This document shows positions 17,068-24,998 of a DNA stretch of 64,000 bases, in pieces. The position numbers and the translations under genes are program-made. The stretch is from Kineosporia aurantiaca JCM 3230 (GTDB lineage: Bacteria; Actinomycetota; Actinomycetes; Actinomycetales; Kineosporiaceae). The notes beneath the pieces were generated by a model that ran no database searches, was not told the origin of the DNA, and worked only from the letters and a program-made list of their open reading frames with translations. The stretch is from positions 495,439 to 559,438 of the forward strand of contig JODP01000004.1 of assembly GCA_000719025.1 (NCBI GenBank), in the 5' to 3' direction. How positions within the stretch are numbered: the stretch's first letter is position 1; each line of letters begins with the position of its first letter.

Positions 17068-17734
17068 CCCAGACGCGGAGCGGGCCGACCGCGGTGAACC
17101 CTGCCTTCAGGGCGTGCTCGAGGTCGGCCCCGTGCTCGTACCCGCACAGTGCCTGACCGGGGAAAAGCGATGCGGCACAAGTGATGACGTCGGTCCAGAC
17201 GCAGACGGCGTCGGCGCCTTCGGGGGCGAACAGGTTGCTGATCCCGACGACCGCTTCGCTCCGGTTGAGGATCGCCCCGGCCGTGCCACCCCGGCTGAGA
17301 ATCCGGACGTCGGGGTGTTCCAGGAGGGCGGGGCTGATCAGGTGGACGAGCCCGCCGGCGGCCGCCCAGGCCGCCAGTTCCTCGGCGCCGCTGACGACGC
17401 TCCAGCCCTCAGGTAGGCCCGCGGAACCGTCCGGCGCTTCGTAAGCGATCCAGTCCGCGGTGAACCGCACCTGATACCCGGCTGCGGTCAGGTCCAGGTC
17501 GGCGAAACTGTCCTTCACCGAGGCGCCGGGCGAGTTCTGGATCATCCGGAGAAATCCGGCCGGGTTGAGGTTCTCGACCAGCGAAACCGCGTCCGGGTAC
17601 TGCGGCGGGGTGCGCTGCAGGGCCACCCAGAACTGCTTGCTGGTGATCGTCCGGACCTCGTGGGACCGGCAGACGAGGTCGCACCAGGCGGCGTTGTTGA
17701 GAGCAGCGGCGCGCACCTGCGGACTGGGGTTCAT
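17057..17734 (-). CDS. Conserved actinobacterial protein with GNAT-like C-terminus
   Basis: 225 residues from MNPSPQVRAAALNNAAWCDLVCRSH. The N-terminal part (NNAAWCD, YPDAVSLV, VKDSFADLDL) resembles a family I have seen only as hypothetical proteins. The end (CGYEHGADLEHALKAGFTAVGPLRVW) resembles the last strand-helix-strand of a GNAT fold, where the missing acyl-CoA loop makes an ordinary acetyltransferase doubtful. No operon partner. The start is moderately supported because the upstream ribosome site is weak. Confidence 0.6.
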   Translation of the reverse strand: MNPSPQVRAAALNNAAWCDLVCRSHEVRTITSKQFWVALQRTPPQYPDAVSLVENLNPAGFLRMIQNSPGASVKDSFADLDLTAAGYQVRFTADWIAYEAPDGSAGLPEGWSVVSGAEELAAWAAAGGLVHLISPALLEHPDVRILSRGGTAGAILNRSEAVVGISNLFAPEGADAVCVWTDVITCAASLFPGQALCGYEHGADLEHALKAGFTAVGPLRVWVRP

Positions 17735-17808
17735 CACCCGGACATCGTGGGCGCGACCGGCCACCGAACGCAAACCGGCGCCCGCGGGCGTCCTCAATGA
17801 CCAGTATT

Positions 17809-19095
17809 TCAGTCAAAGCCGGTGTAGGCCCAGCCGATCTGGTCGGTGCTCACGCTCCGGCCGTCGTCCTGCACCTCACGGGTGACGCTGATGCTGAATC
17901 CGCCACCGTTGCGCGGGATCTCCGGACCGCTGATCGAGGTCACCGTCCGATCCCCGGTGTGCCCGTAGAGCCCGACGGTCACCGAGGTCGACGTGGTGGC
18001 GGTGCGGATCACCACCGGTGCGTCGGTGGTGTTGCGGAAGATGTTCTGGATGGTGTCGTAGTCCAGCGTCGCCTCCCGGCCGGGTGGATAGCGGGAGATG
18101 TACTTGCTGTGCGGCTGGTGGGCAATCGGGTCCAGGCCGGCGAACCAGACCGCGTTGAAAAGCGTGGTGGAGAACTGCGAGACGCCGCCGCCGATCTGGT
18201 CCACCAACTCCCCGTCCGCGATCGCCGGCGCATTCACGAAACCGCCCTCGAGCGTTCGTCGGCCGGATTTGGCGTTCAGAGAGAAGGTTTTGCCCGGGGC
18301 GACCACCGTGCCGTCGACGATCTCGGCCATCCGGTGGATGTTTGTCACTCGTGGAGCGCAGCAGGGGTACTCGGTGGTGAAGGTGCCGATCAGCTGGTCG
18401 ACCTTCCCCATCCCGGCCGCGCCGATCCTGGTGACCTCGACCGGCACCCGGGCCCGGCCCGTCCTCTGCCGCACCGCCGCCTCAACAGCGGTGAAGGCCT
18501 GGCCCGCGTCCACCGACCGGCCACTGACCGCGGCACGGTAGTCCACATCGGCAGCTTGGGCCGAGTACGAGGTGGTTCCCTTGTCCAGCAGCACCGGTTC
18601 GGGAGTGGGGGTGGTCAGCTCGGCCGCCCGGGCCCGGCGCTGATACCGGGCCAGCTGCTCGGTGAGCGCGGCCCGGCCGGCCTCCGCGTCGGCCACGATC
18701 ACCGGCTCGGCCTCGGTGTGCGATCCGAAGGCCGCGCGGATCGGGGCGAAAAGGTCACCCGGACCGGCCTTCAGCAGGTTCTGCACGGTGGCTTCCTGGT
18801 CCAGCCGGATCCCCACGTCGGCCGGACTCACCTGCTGCGTGCCGAGTTTCCCGACCTCGAGGATCACCGGACGCTCGATCTTCTCCCGCAGCGACCCGGC
18901 CACCACGACCCTCAGCTCCGCCTCGTCCATCCCGCCGACCGGGAGCCCGACGATCCGGGTGCCCGGCCGCACCTGGTCGTGCACCATCATCCGGTAGCCG
19001 GCCAGGACGCCGAAGGCCAGCCCCAGCAGGACGACGGGAACGGCCGCGCCCCAGGCCAGAAGGCGGCGCCCGGAGCGCGCAGCCGTCTCGGTCAT
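17809..19095 (-). CDS. VanW family protein with peptidoglycan-binding-like domain
   Basis: 428 residues. One N-terminal membrane anchor (about 12-34). Residues about 60-200 look like the YoaR/PG-binding-4 domain (PVGGMDEAELR, VSPADVGIRLD). The VanW domain follows at about 245-375, with NIHRMAEIVDGTVVAPGKTFSLN, GGGVSQFSTTLFNAVWFAGL and HSKYISRYPPGREATLDY. VanW proteins sit in some vancomycin-resistance clusters and act outside the cell, but their reaction is unknown. No van genes are nearby. Confidence 0.88.
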   Translation of the reverse strand: MTETAARSGRRLLAWGAAVPVVLLGLAFGVLAGYRMMVHDQVRPGTRIVGLPVGGMDEAELRVVVAGSLREKIERPVILEVGKLGTQQVSPADVGIRLDQEATVQNLLKAGPGDLFAPIRAAFGSHTEAEPVIVADAEAGRAALTEQLARYQRRARAAELTTPTPEPVLLDKGTTSYSAQAADVDYRAAVSGRSVDAGQAFTAVEAAVRQRTGRARVPVEVTRIGAAGMGKVDQLIGTFTTEYPCCAPRVTNIHRMAEIVDGTVVAPGKTFSLNAKSGRRTLEGGFVNAPAIADGELVDQIGGGVSQFSTTLFNAVWFAGLDPIAHQPHSKYISRYPPGREATLDYDTIQNIFRNTTDAPVVIRTATTSTSVTVGLYGHTGDRTVTSISGPEIPRNGGGFSISVTREVQDDGRSVSTDQIGWAYTGFD

Positions 19096-19133
19096 CTTCC
19101 CGTCCTGCCTCTCGCCGGCACCCGGTGCGGGCG

Positions 19134-19264
19134 CTATGCATCCGTCCTGCGGCTCTCCAGCACATCCCGGAGCTGGTGTCGGCCGCTGATCCCAAGCTTC
19201 GGGTAGGCCCGGTAAAGATGGGCGCCGACAGTCCGGGGCGAGAGGAAAAGTTGCTTCATCAGCT
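19134..19264 (-). pseudogene. LuxR family regulator, C-terminal HTH fragment
   Basis: About 43 codons directly after the stop of the ABC substrate-binding gene read LKLMKQLFLSPRTVGAHLY, then RAYPKLGISGRHQLRDVLE, then stop. This is the last part of a LuxR-type helix-turn-helix, as in large ATP-binding LuxR regulators. The rest of the gene is absent, so the 3' end of the operon was joined to a broken regulator gene. Confidence 0.7.
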
Positions 19265-20341
19265 TCAGGAACCGGCGGTGGGCGTGCCGGGGGCCGCGCT
19301 CAGGGCCTGGCTGACGAAGGACTCGGGCACGATGTCGCCGAACGCCGGCGGGGCGGCGATCAGCCCGCTCTCCTGGTGGAAGGCGGCCGCCTTGGCGTAA
19401 CCGTCCGGCTGCGGGGTGGGCTCCGGGGGCACCTCGGCCTGGAGGATCGGGACCAGGGCGGTGATCGCCTTGGGGTCGAGGGTCTCCTGGTACTGCCTGA
19501 ACAGCTCGGTGACCTTGGCCGGGTCGCCGTGGATGGTCTCCTCGGCCTTCCCGATCGCCCGGATGAAGGCCTGCACGGCCGGGCCCTTGCGGTCGAGCAC
19601 GGTCTGCGTGGTGAAGGCGACGCCGTGCGTCTCGGCCTGCATCGCCGGGATGTCCCCGCGGGCCGGGGAGATGAAGATCCGCCCGACGCCGGTGGCCACC
19701 GCCTGCTGGCCGATCGGCTGGAAGAACGACAGCGCGTCCACCCGGCCGGTCTTCAGCGCGCCGATCGCGGCGGAGGCGTCCGCGCCCAGGTTGACCATGG
19801 TGATGTCGCTCTTCGGGTCCATCCCCTGCTGCTTGAGCAGGTAGATCAGCAGCGCCTCGGTACCGCTGCCGGGCCCGGTGATGCCGATCTTCTTGCCCTG
19901 CAGCGCCTTCACCTTCGCGGCCAGGGGCTGGGCGTCCAGACCGGCCGGGATCTTGCTTCCGGCCACGACGTCCACGTAGTACTCGTTGTTCAGGATGCTG
20001 ATCAGCTTGGTCTTGTCGTTGATCTTGTAAAGGTTGTAGGCGTCGGTCATCACCCCACCGGCCACGTCGATGCTGCCGGACTGCAGGGCGGCGGCGAGTT
20101 TCGCGCCGGTGCCCAGGCGCGGGCGGTCGCCGAGCTGCAGCCCCTCGTCCTTGAAGTACCCCTCCTGCTCGGCGACGAACAGCGGGAAGAACGCGACCGA
20201 GTCACTGGTCTGGCCGATGTTCAGGCGCATCGCGTCGGCGCCCTTGGCCGGCGCGGCGTCCGACCCATTGTCCGCACAGCCGGCGGTGATCAGGGCCGCT
20301 ACCGCCAGGACGGCGGCGGCGAGACGGGGGGTGGTTCGCAT
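19265..20341 (-). CDS. ABC transporter substrate-binding lipoprotein (NMT1/SsuA-like)
   Basis: 358 residues. It has a lipoprotein signal peptide with lipobox ITAGC (Cys 22) and then a periplasmic-binding fold of the NMT1/THI5/SsuA type: GQTSDSVAFFPLFVAEQEGYFKDEGL, GSIDVAGGVMTDAYN and KIGITGPGSGTEALL. This class serves transporters for aromatic, sulfonate and pyrimidine-like substrates. It is last in the catabolic operon, 66 bp after the permease gene, and should set import specificity. Confidence 0.85.
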   Translation of the reverse strand: MRTTPRLAAAVLAVAALITAGCADNGSDAAPAKGADAMRLNIGQTSDSVAFFPLFVAEQEGYFKDEGLQLGDRPRLGTGAKLAAALQSGSIDVAGGVMTDAYNLYKINDKTKLISILNNEYYVDVVAGSKIPAGLDAQPLAAKVKALQGKKIGITGPGSGTEALLIYLLKQQGMDPKSDITMVNLGADASAAIGALKTGRVDALSFFQPIGQQAVATGVGRIFISPARGDIPAMQAETHGVAFTTQTVLDRKGPAVQAFIRAIGKAEETIHGDPAKVTELFRQYQETLDPKAITALVPILQAEVPPEPTPQPDGYAKAAAFHQESGLIAAPPAFGDIVPESFVSQALSAAPGTPTAGS

Positions 20342-20407
20342 CAGAGGTCTCCTTCGACAGTCAGGGAAGTGCGAGTTCGACGGTCCGGGAAATGCGGGCG
20401 GGAACGA

Positions 20408-21223
20408 TCACGGGTCCAGTGGTTTCCACCGGTTGGCCCGGCGGCCGAGCAGGCCGACGAGCGCGTTCAGCACGGCGGCGATGACGCTGAGCACCACCAG
20501 GGTGGCGAACACCCCGTCAGTGTCGAACTTCGCGGAGGAGTCGCTGATCAGGTAGCCCAGGCCCCGGTTGGAGGCGACCAGCTCACCGATCACGGCCCCG
20601 ATCAGGGCGTACGGGATGGAGACCCGCAGGCCGGTGAGCAGCCCGGTGAGGGACGCGGGCAGGGTCACCTTGAGCGCGATGTCCCGGCGGCCCCCGCCCA
20701 TCAGCCGCACCGCGTCCACCAGGCCGCGGTCCACCTCGTGCACCCCGACCGCCGTGTTGATGAAGACCAGGAAGAACACGGTGACCGCGGCGAGCAGCAC
20801 CTTCATGTCGGTGCCGATCCCGAACCAGACGATGAACAGCGGGGCCAGGGCCACCTTGGGGATCGAGTACAGGGCCATGACGAACGGGTCGAGGATGTCC
20901 CAGAGGATCCGCACCGGGGCGATCAGGTAGGCCAGCAGCGCGGCCGAGCCGGCCCCGAGCAGGAAGCCGAGCACGATCTCCTTGATCGTGATCCAGCTGT
21001 TGTCCCAGAGCGTGCCGTCCTTCACCCAGTCGCCGAGCCGGGCCAGGATGCCGCCCGGGGAGCTGACGAACTGCGGATCCAGCACGGGCCCCGAAAGCAC
21101 CTGCCAGAGAACGACGAAGACCGCGGTCAGCACCGCCCGCCAACCCCAGACCAGGGTGCTGCGGCCGTGCTTCTGCCACCACGTCCGCTGCGCGCGTTCC
21201 CGCACCGGACCGGTCTCGCTCAC
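20408..21223 (-). CDS. ABC transporter permease (SsuC/TauC-like)
   Basis: 271 residues from the GTG read as VSETGPVRERAQ. It has six hydrophobic segments and the inner-membrane permease EAA loop (DAVRLMGGGRRDIALKVTLPASLTGLLTGLRVSIPYAL). The GTG overlaps the stop of the ATPase gene by four bases (GTGA), showing translational coupling. It works with the ATPase at 21220-22002 and the lipoprotein at 19265. Confidence 0.9.
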   Translation of the reverse strand: MSETGPVRERAQRTWWQKHGRSTLVWGWRAVLTAVFVVLWQVLSGPVLDPQFVSSPGGILARLGDWVKDGTLWDNSWITIKEIVLGFLLGAGSAALLAYLIAPVRILWDILDPFVMALYSIPKVALAPLFIVWFGIGTDMKVLLAAVTVFFLVFINTAVGVHEVDRGLVDAVRLMGGGRRDIALKVTLPASLTGLLTGLRVSIPYALIGAVIGELVASNRGLGYLISDSSAKFDTDGVFATLVVLSVIAAVLNALVGLLGRRANRWKPLDP

Positions 21224-22002
21224 CGCGCTCCCGCCTTCAGCGCCGCGGACAGTTTCCGGTGCAGCTCCACGAATCCCGGCTCCACCCGCACCTCGTCCGG
21301 GTCGCGGGGGCGGGGCAGGCCGACCGGCTGGTCCAGCAGCACCGACCCGACCCGGCCCAGCACGACCACCCGATCGGCCAGGATCAGCGCCTCCTCGATG
21401 TCGTGGGTGACGAAGACGACCGTGCGCCCGCTGCCCTGCCACAGCCGCAGCAGCTCGCCCTGCAGCTCCATCCGGAGCTGGGCGTCCAGGGCGCCGAACG
21501 GCTCGTCCATCAGCAGGGTCTCCGGCTCACCGCAGAGCATCCGGGCCAGGCTGACCCGCCGGCGCATGCCCCCGGAAAGCTCTCGGGGATAATGCTTCTC
21601 GAACCCCTTGAGACCGACCAGCTCGATCAGCTCCAGAGCGGCCCGCCGACGCGCCCGCTTGTCGTCTCCGCGCAGCTCACGCGGCATCTCAATGTTGCGG
21701 GTGACGTCGCGCCAGGGCATCAGCGTGTCGTGCTGCGTCAGGTAGCCGATCTGGGTGCGCGGCCCGGTCAGTGGGGTGCCGTGGTAGCGGATCGTGCCCG
21801 ACGACGGCGTGGTGAGCCCGGCCAGCAGGTTCAGCAGGGTGGACTTGCCGCAGCCGCTGCGCCCGAGCAGGACCAGGAACTGCCCCGGCTCGACCCGCAG
21901 CCCGAAATCCCGCAGGGCGACGATGTCCTCGTCCCCCTTCGGGAACTTCTTGGTCAGGCCCTGGACCTCGAGCACGGCCGGTTCCAGCCGGATCTCGGTC
22001 AT
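21220..22002 (-). CDS. ABC transporter ATP-binding protein (SsuB/TauB-like)
   Basis: 260 residues from MTEIRLEPAVLEV. Walker A is GRSGCGKST, the Q-loop lies in QIGYLTQHDTLMPW, the signature is LSGGMRRRVSLAR, Walker B is TLLMDEPFGALD and the switch is FVTHDIEEAL. The start overlaps the RraA stop by ATGA and the stop overlaps the permease start, so it sits in the middle of a fully coupled run. Confidence 0.93.
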   Translation of the reverse strand: MTEIRLEPAVLEVQGLTKKFPKGDEDIVALRDFGLRVEPGQFLVLLGRSGCGKSTLLNLLAGLTTPSSGTIRYHGTPLTGPRTQIGYLTQHDTLMPWRDVTRNIEMPRELRGDDKRARRRAALELIELVGLKGFEKHYPRELSGGMRRRVSLARMLCGEPETLLMDEPFGALDAQLRMELQGELLRLWQGSGRTVVFVTHDIEEALILADRVVVLGRVGSVLLDQPVGLPRPRDPDEVRVEPGFVELHRKLSAALKAGAR

Positions 22003-22628
22003 CGCGGGGACTCCCTTTCCCGCAGGCCGTTCAGGTCGTAGCTGAACTCCCCCTGCCGATAGCGCTCCCGGCTCCGGGTCTCCTTGGCCAGCCGGGCCCG
22101 GGCCGCCGTGAGCACCTCGTCGACCCGGGCCACCGGCACCACGCAGGCCCCGTCGGCGTCCAGCAGGACCAGATCTCCCGGTTCGATCCGCTGGCCCCCG
22201 ACGGTCACCGGCACATCGATCTGTCCCGGCGCGTCCTTCGTCGCCCCCCGCACCCGCCGCCACCGGGTCCAGACCGGCAGCCCGAGCGCTCGCACCTCGT
22301 CGACATCCCGGGTGGACGCGTCGACCAGGACGCCGGCGGCGCCGGCCACCTGGGCCTGGGTCAGCAGCAGGTCACCGACCAGAGCGACCGGACGCGGGAC
22401 GGGCATGGTCAGGACGAGCACTTCACCCGGACGCACCGAGGGCATGAGTTTGTGGACGGCCCAGTTGTCGTCCTGCGCGCAGGCCGCGATCCGGGCCGGC
22501 CCCGCCACCGACGTGCCGGGCACCAGCCGTTCCAGCTCAAGGTCGATCAGCCCGGTGCGCCCGGCCGCCTCGTACACCGTCGCCACCCCCAGAGCAGCCA
22601 GCTCCCGGCAGACCTCTTCGCTGCTCAC
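21999..22628 (-). CDS. RraA-like aldolase/decarboxylase (4-carboxy-4-hydroxy-2-oxoadipate aldolase family)
   Basis: 209 residues from the GTG read as VSSEEVCRELAAL. It has the RraA-fold motifs GDLLLTQAQVAGAAGVLVDASTRDVDEV and, near the C-terminus, DLVLLDADGACVVP; the Arg-Asp of TRD would bind pyruvate-enolate and a divalent metal. Enzymes of this family (LigK/GalC/HMG aldolases) split 4-carboxy-4-hydroxy-2-oxoadipate into pyruvate and oxaloacetate. The PIG-L gene just upstream, coupled by a GTGA overlap, resembles the hydratase that makes that substrate, which supports this role over RNase E inhibition. Confidence 0.78.
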   Translation of the reverse strand: MSSEEVCRELAALGVATVYEAAGRTGLIDLELERLVPGTSVAGPARIAACAQDDNWAVHKLMPSVRPGEVLVLTMPVPRPVALVGDLLLTQAQVAGAAGVLVDASTRDVDEVRALGLPVWTRWRRVRGATKDAPGQIDVPVTVGGQRIEPGDLVLLDADGACVVPVARVDEVLTAARARLAKETRSRERYRQGEFSYDLNGLRERESPR

Positions 22629-23341
22629 AATCGGCCCACCACGTTCGGGACCAGCCGCTGGAACGCCTCGGCCTGCCGGATCGCCTTGTCCCCGGTGACC
22701 TTGCGGGCATGGTTGCCCCGGTGCCCGGCCCGCTCGGCGTAGTACTGCTGCAGGTACTGCTGCGCCGCCATCGCCCGCATCGCCTCCACCTTGGTGTCGA
22801 AGACGCCGGTGATGTCCAGGAAGAGGGTGGGCACGAACCCGCACAGCTCGGGCTGGTGCGGCTCGAACACCAGGAACTCGGTCGGCGGGGCGGTCCGGAA
22901 CCCGCTCTCCACCCCGGCCCCCGAGGTCAGCAGCCGGGCCTGGGCGACCGCGGCGTGGGCCGTCGGGTGATCGGGGTTGAACGGGTCCTTGTCCGGATGG
23001 GTGAGCACCACGTGCGGGGCGAAGTCGCGGATCAGCTCGGCCAGCCGGTCGATCGCCTCCGGGGTGATCCGCAGCGGGTAGTCGCCGAGGTCGAAGGCCT
23101 CCAGCCGGGCCCCGACCGCCCCGGCCGCCGTCTCCGCCTCCTGATGCCGGATCTTCTTGACGTTCTCCTCGGTCTGCCCCTCCTGCTTCCACAACTCGCC
23201 GGACTCGCCCCGCTCGCCGTAGGAGAGCGCCACCACGACCGACTCACCCCCGGCCTCGGTGTTGCGGGCGATCGCCCCGGCCGCCCGCCAGACGAAGTCC
23301 GCGCTGTGCGCACCGACGACCAGCAACCTGCGTCCACTCAT
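22625..23341 (-). CDS. PIG-L family hydrolase, 4-oxalomesaconate hydratase (GalB)-like
   Basis: 238 residues. The LmbE/PIG-L fold opens with RLLVVGAHSADFVWRAAG (H12 and D15 at metal positions). It continues with YGERGESGELW, the second metal block VVLTHPDKDPFNPDHPTAH, and a C-terminal region rich in His and Arg. The AHSADFVWRA variant of the usual AHPDDE motif fits the GalB hydratase branch better than sugar deacetylases. It should hydrate 4-oxalomesaconate to 4-carboxy-4-hydroxy-2-oxoadipate, feeding the RraA-like aldolase. Coupled to both neighbours by 4-bp overlaps. Confidence 0.72.
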   Translation of the reverse strand: MSGRRLLVVGAHSADFVWRAAGAIARNTEAGGESVVVALSYGERGESGELWKQEGQTEENVKKIRHQEAETAAGAVGARLEAFDLGDYPLRITPEAIDRLAELIRDFAPHVVLTHPDKDPFNPDHPTAHAAVAQARLLTSGAGVESGFRTAPPTEFLVFEPHQPELCGFVPTLFLDITGVFDTKVEAMRAMAAQQYLQQYYAERAGHRGNHARKVTGDKAIRQAEAFQRLVPNVVGRL

Positions 23342-24276
23342 CCCTGGCTCCCCTTCTCGGCGGCGATCCGGCGGGTGTTCCCGACCGCCATCACCCGTAC
23401 CTCGTCCTCGCTGAAACCGTTGTCCAGCAACCGGTCCGCCAGCAGCGCCAGGCCGTCCTCGACCGGCGGGTTGAACGGCTGACCGAGATCGCTGGAAAGG
23501 AGGGAGTGCTCGGGACCCACCGCGCGGATGTGGTCGTACCACTGCTCCCAGCTGATCTTCCCGCTGTGCGGCGTGGTGAAGCAGCGCTCCATCAGCGCGC
23601 CGTACCGGGTCAGTTCGCGCTGGGTCTCGACCGGAAGACGCTGGGAGGTGAACTCCGGATGAGTGACGACGATCCGTCGCACCCCGGCCTCGTGCGCCGC
23701 CTTCACCGTGGCCAGGATCTCCGCCCCGGACAGGTGACCGGTGGCCAGCACCATGTCGTACTTCGCGATCAGGGTCAGCACCTGCCGCAGTTCCGCCCGT
23801 ACCGAACCGGTTTCGTCGAGGACGTCGATCGGCGGCGCCATGATGCCCTGTTCGGCCAGCTCGGCCTGCAGTTGGGCCCACATCGGCGGGGTCGCGCCCT
23901 CCGGCGCCTCGGCCTGGCTCTCCCGCTGGTTACGGCAGTCCACGGTCGGCATCCAGACGATCCGGGTGCCGGTGCGCCCGGCGAGCTCCACCGCCACCGG
24001 ATTCAGGCCCCCCACCGAGGCGTTCAGCGCAATCGCCCCCAGAGCATCCACGCCCGGCACGGCGGCCCGCACCACCTCGGCGCGCTCGGCCGTCGGCAGG
24101 TAGTGCGACTTGAGCACGAAGCCGGCCAGGCCGACCTCCTGGAACCGGCGGGCCAGGCTGACGTCGTCGATCCGACGGCGCATGACGTCCGGGGCGACGT
24201 GGATGTGGGTGTCGTAGCCGCCGGCGACCAGTTCGCGGGCGCGCGCACTCGGCACCGGGTGCTCGGTTACCGTCAT
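23338..24276 (-). CDS. DUF6282 family metal-dependent TIM-barrel hydrolase
   Basis: 312 residues. It has the amidohydrolase-superfamily ligand pattern: H24 and H26 in YDTHIHVAPD, a Lys/His block in FVLKSHYLPT, His in LATGHLSG, His in VVTHPEFTSQ and Asp in LLSSDLGQPFNPP. I assign it to DUF6282, whose substrates I do not know. In the operon it stands before the hydratase- and aldolase-like genes, where the protocatechuate 4,5-pathway uses the unrelated-sequence TIM-barrel lactonase LigI. A ring-opening or amide/lactone hydrolase role is therefore inferred. Coupled to the GntR gene and the PIG-L gene by ATGA overlaps. Confidence 0.7.
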   Translation of the reverse strand: MTVTEHPVPSARARELVAGGYDTHIHVAPDVMRRRIDDVSLARRFQEVGLAGFVLKSHYLPTAERAEVVRAAVPGVDALGAIALNASVGGLNPVAVELAGRTGTRIVWMPTVDCRNQRESQAEAPEGATPPMWAQLQAELAEQGIMAPPIDVLDETGSVRAELRQVLTLIAKYDMVLATGHLSGAEILATVKAAHEAGVRRIVVTHPEFTSQRLPVETQRELTRYGALMERCFTTPHSGKISWEQWYDHIRAVGPEHSLLSSDLGQPFNPPVEDGLALLADRLLDNGFSEDEVRVMAVGNTRRIAAEKGSQG

Positions 24277-24998
24277 CGTTCTGCTTCCTCCCTAAGGGTG
24301 GGCGGGACGTGCTGGGCCCGGGCCGAGGTGGTCAGGCGCAGGGTGTCGCCGACGTGCGCCAGGTGGGTCCGCATGGCGGCCTCAGCCCGGTCCGGGTCGG
24401 CGGCGTCGATCGCGTCGACGATCGCGGCGTGCTCGGTCAGGGAGTGGGTGGAGCGACCCGGCACCAGCACGGTCCGGTACTGGAAACGGACCATCTGGGC
24501 CCGCAGGCCGGCGATCAACCGGGTCGCGGTGGCGTGATGGGAGGTGGCCAGGATCAGGGCGTGCAGCCGGGCGTTCCCGGCCGAGTAGGACAGCGGATCG
24601 TCCGCTTGGAGGTGTTCGGTCATGCGGCGCAACAAGTCTCGCATCGCCCGCACGTCGTCCCGGGTGGCCCGCAGCGCCGCCTCGCGGGCGGCCAGGCCCT
24701 CCAGGGCGGCCCGGGCGCCGATGATCTCCAGCGCCTCGGCCTCCCCGACCATCCGGACCCGCGCCCCCCGGTGCGGTTCGCGCACCACCAGACCGTCCTG
24801 CTCCAGCCGGGCCAGGGAGGTGCGGACCGCCGCCCGGCCGACCCCGAGAGTGGCCGCCAGGTCGTTCTCCACCAGCCGCTGATTGGGACTGAGCTCACCG
24901 GAGACGATGAGCTCCCGCAGCTGGACGTAGGCGTCCGAGAGCGAGTCCGGGGGCGCGGGGGCCCGCTTCCGGGCCGGGCGACGATCGCGGTCAGTCAC
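24273..24998 (-). CDS. GntR family regulator, FCD domain, within the catabolic operon
   Basis: 241 residues from a GTG (MTDRDRRPARKR). The winged helix-turn-helix has LVENDLAATLGVGRAAVRTSLARLEQDGLVVREP. An FCD-type helical ligand domain follows, with metal-site candidates in ARLHALILATSHH and LTEHAAIVDAI. The gene overlaps the stop of the dehydrogenase gene by eight bases and its own stop overlaps the DUF6282 start, so it is co-transcribed with the genes it probably controls. The ATTGT-CA-ACAAT site upstream of the operon is its likely target. Confidence 0.88.
   Translation of the reverse strand: MTDRDRRPARKRAPAPPDSLSDAYVQLRELIVSGELSPNQRLVENDLAATLGVGRAAVRTSLARLEQDGLVVREPHRGARVRMVGEAEALEIIGARAALEGLAAREAALRATRDDVRAMRDLLRRMTEHLQADDPLSYSAGNARLHALILATSHHATATRLIAGLRAQMVRFQYRTVLVPGRSTHSLTEHAAIVDAIDAADPDRAEAAMRTHLAHVGDTLRLTTSARAQHVPPTLREEAER

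Noticed and set aside
19376..21592. Long plus-strand open frame of 738 codons opposite the ABC genes
   Set aside because: It is antisense to well-supported ABC transporter genes, has no family likeness and is a by-product of high G+C content.
21999..22628. RraA protein as RNase E inhibitor
   Set aside because: The coupled PIG-L, hydrolase and transporter genes point to the metabolic aldolase branch of this fold.
23338..24276. DUF6282 protein as a phosphotriesterase
   Set aside because: HxH and later His/Asp ligands are shared by the whole superfamily; the sequence around them does not match PTE.
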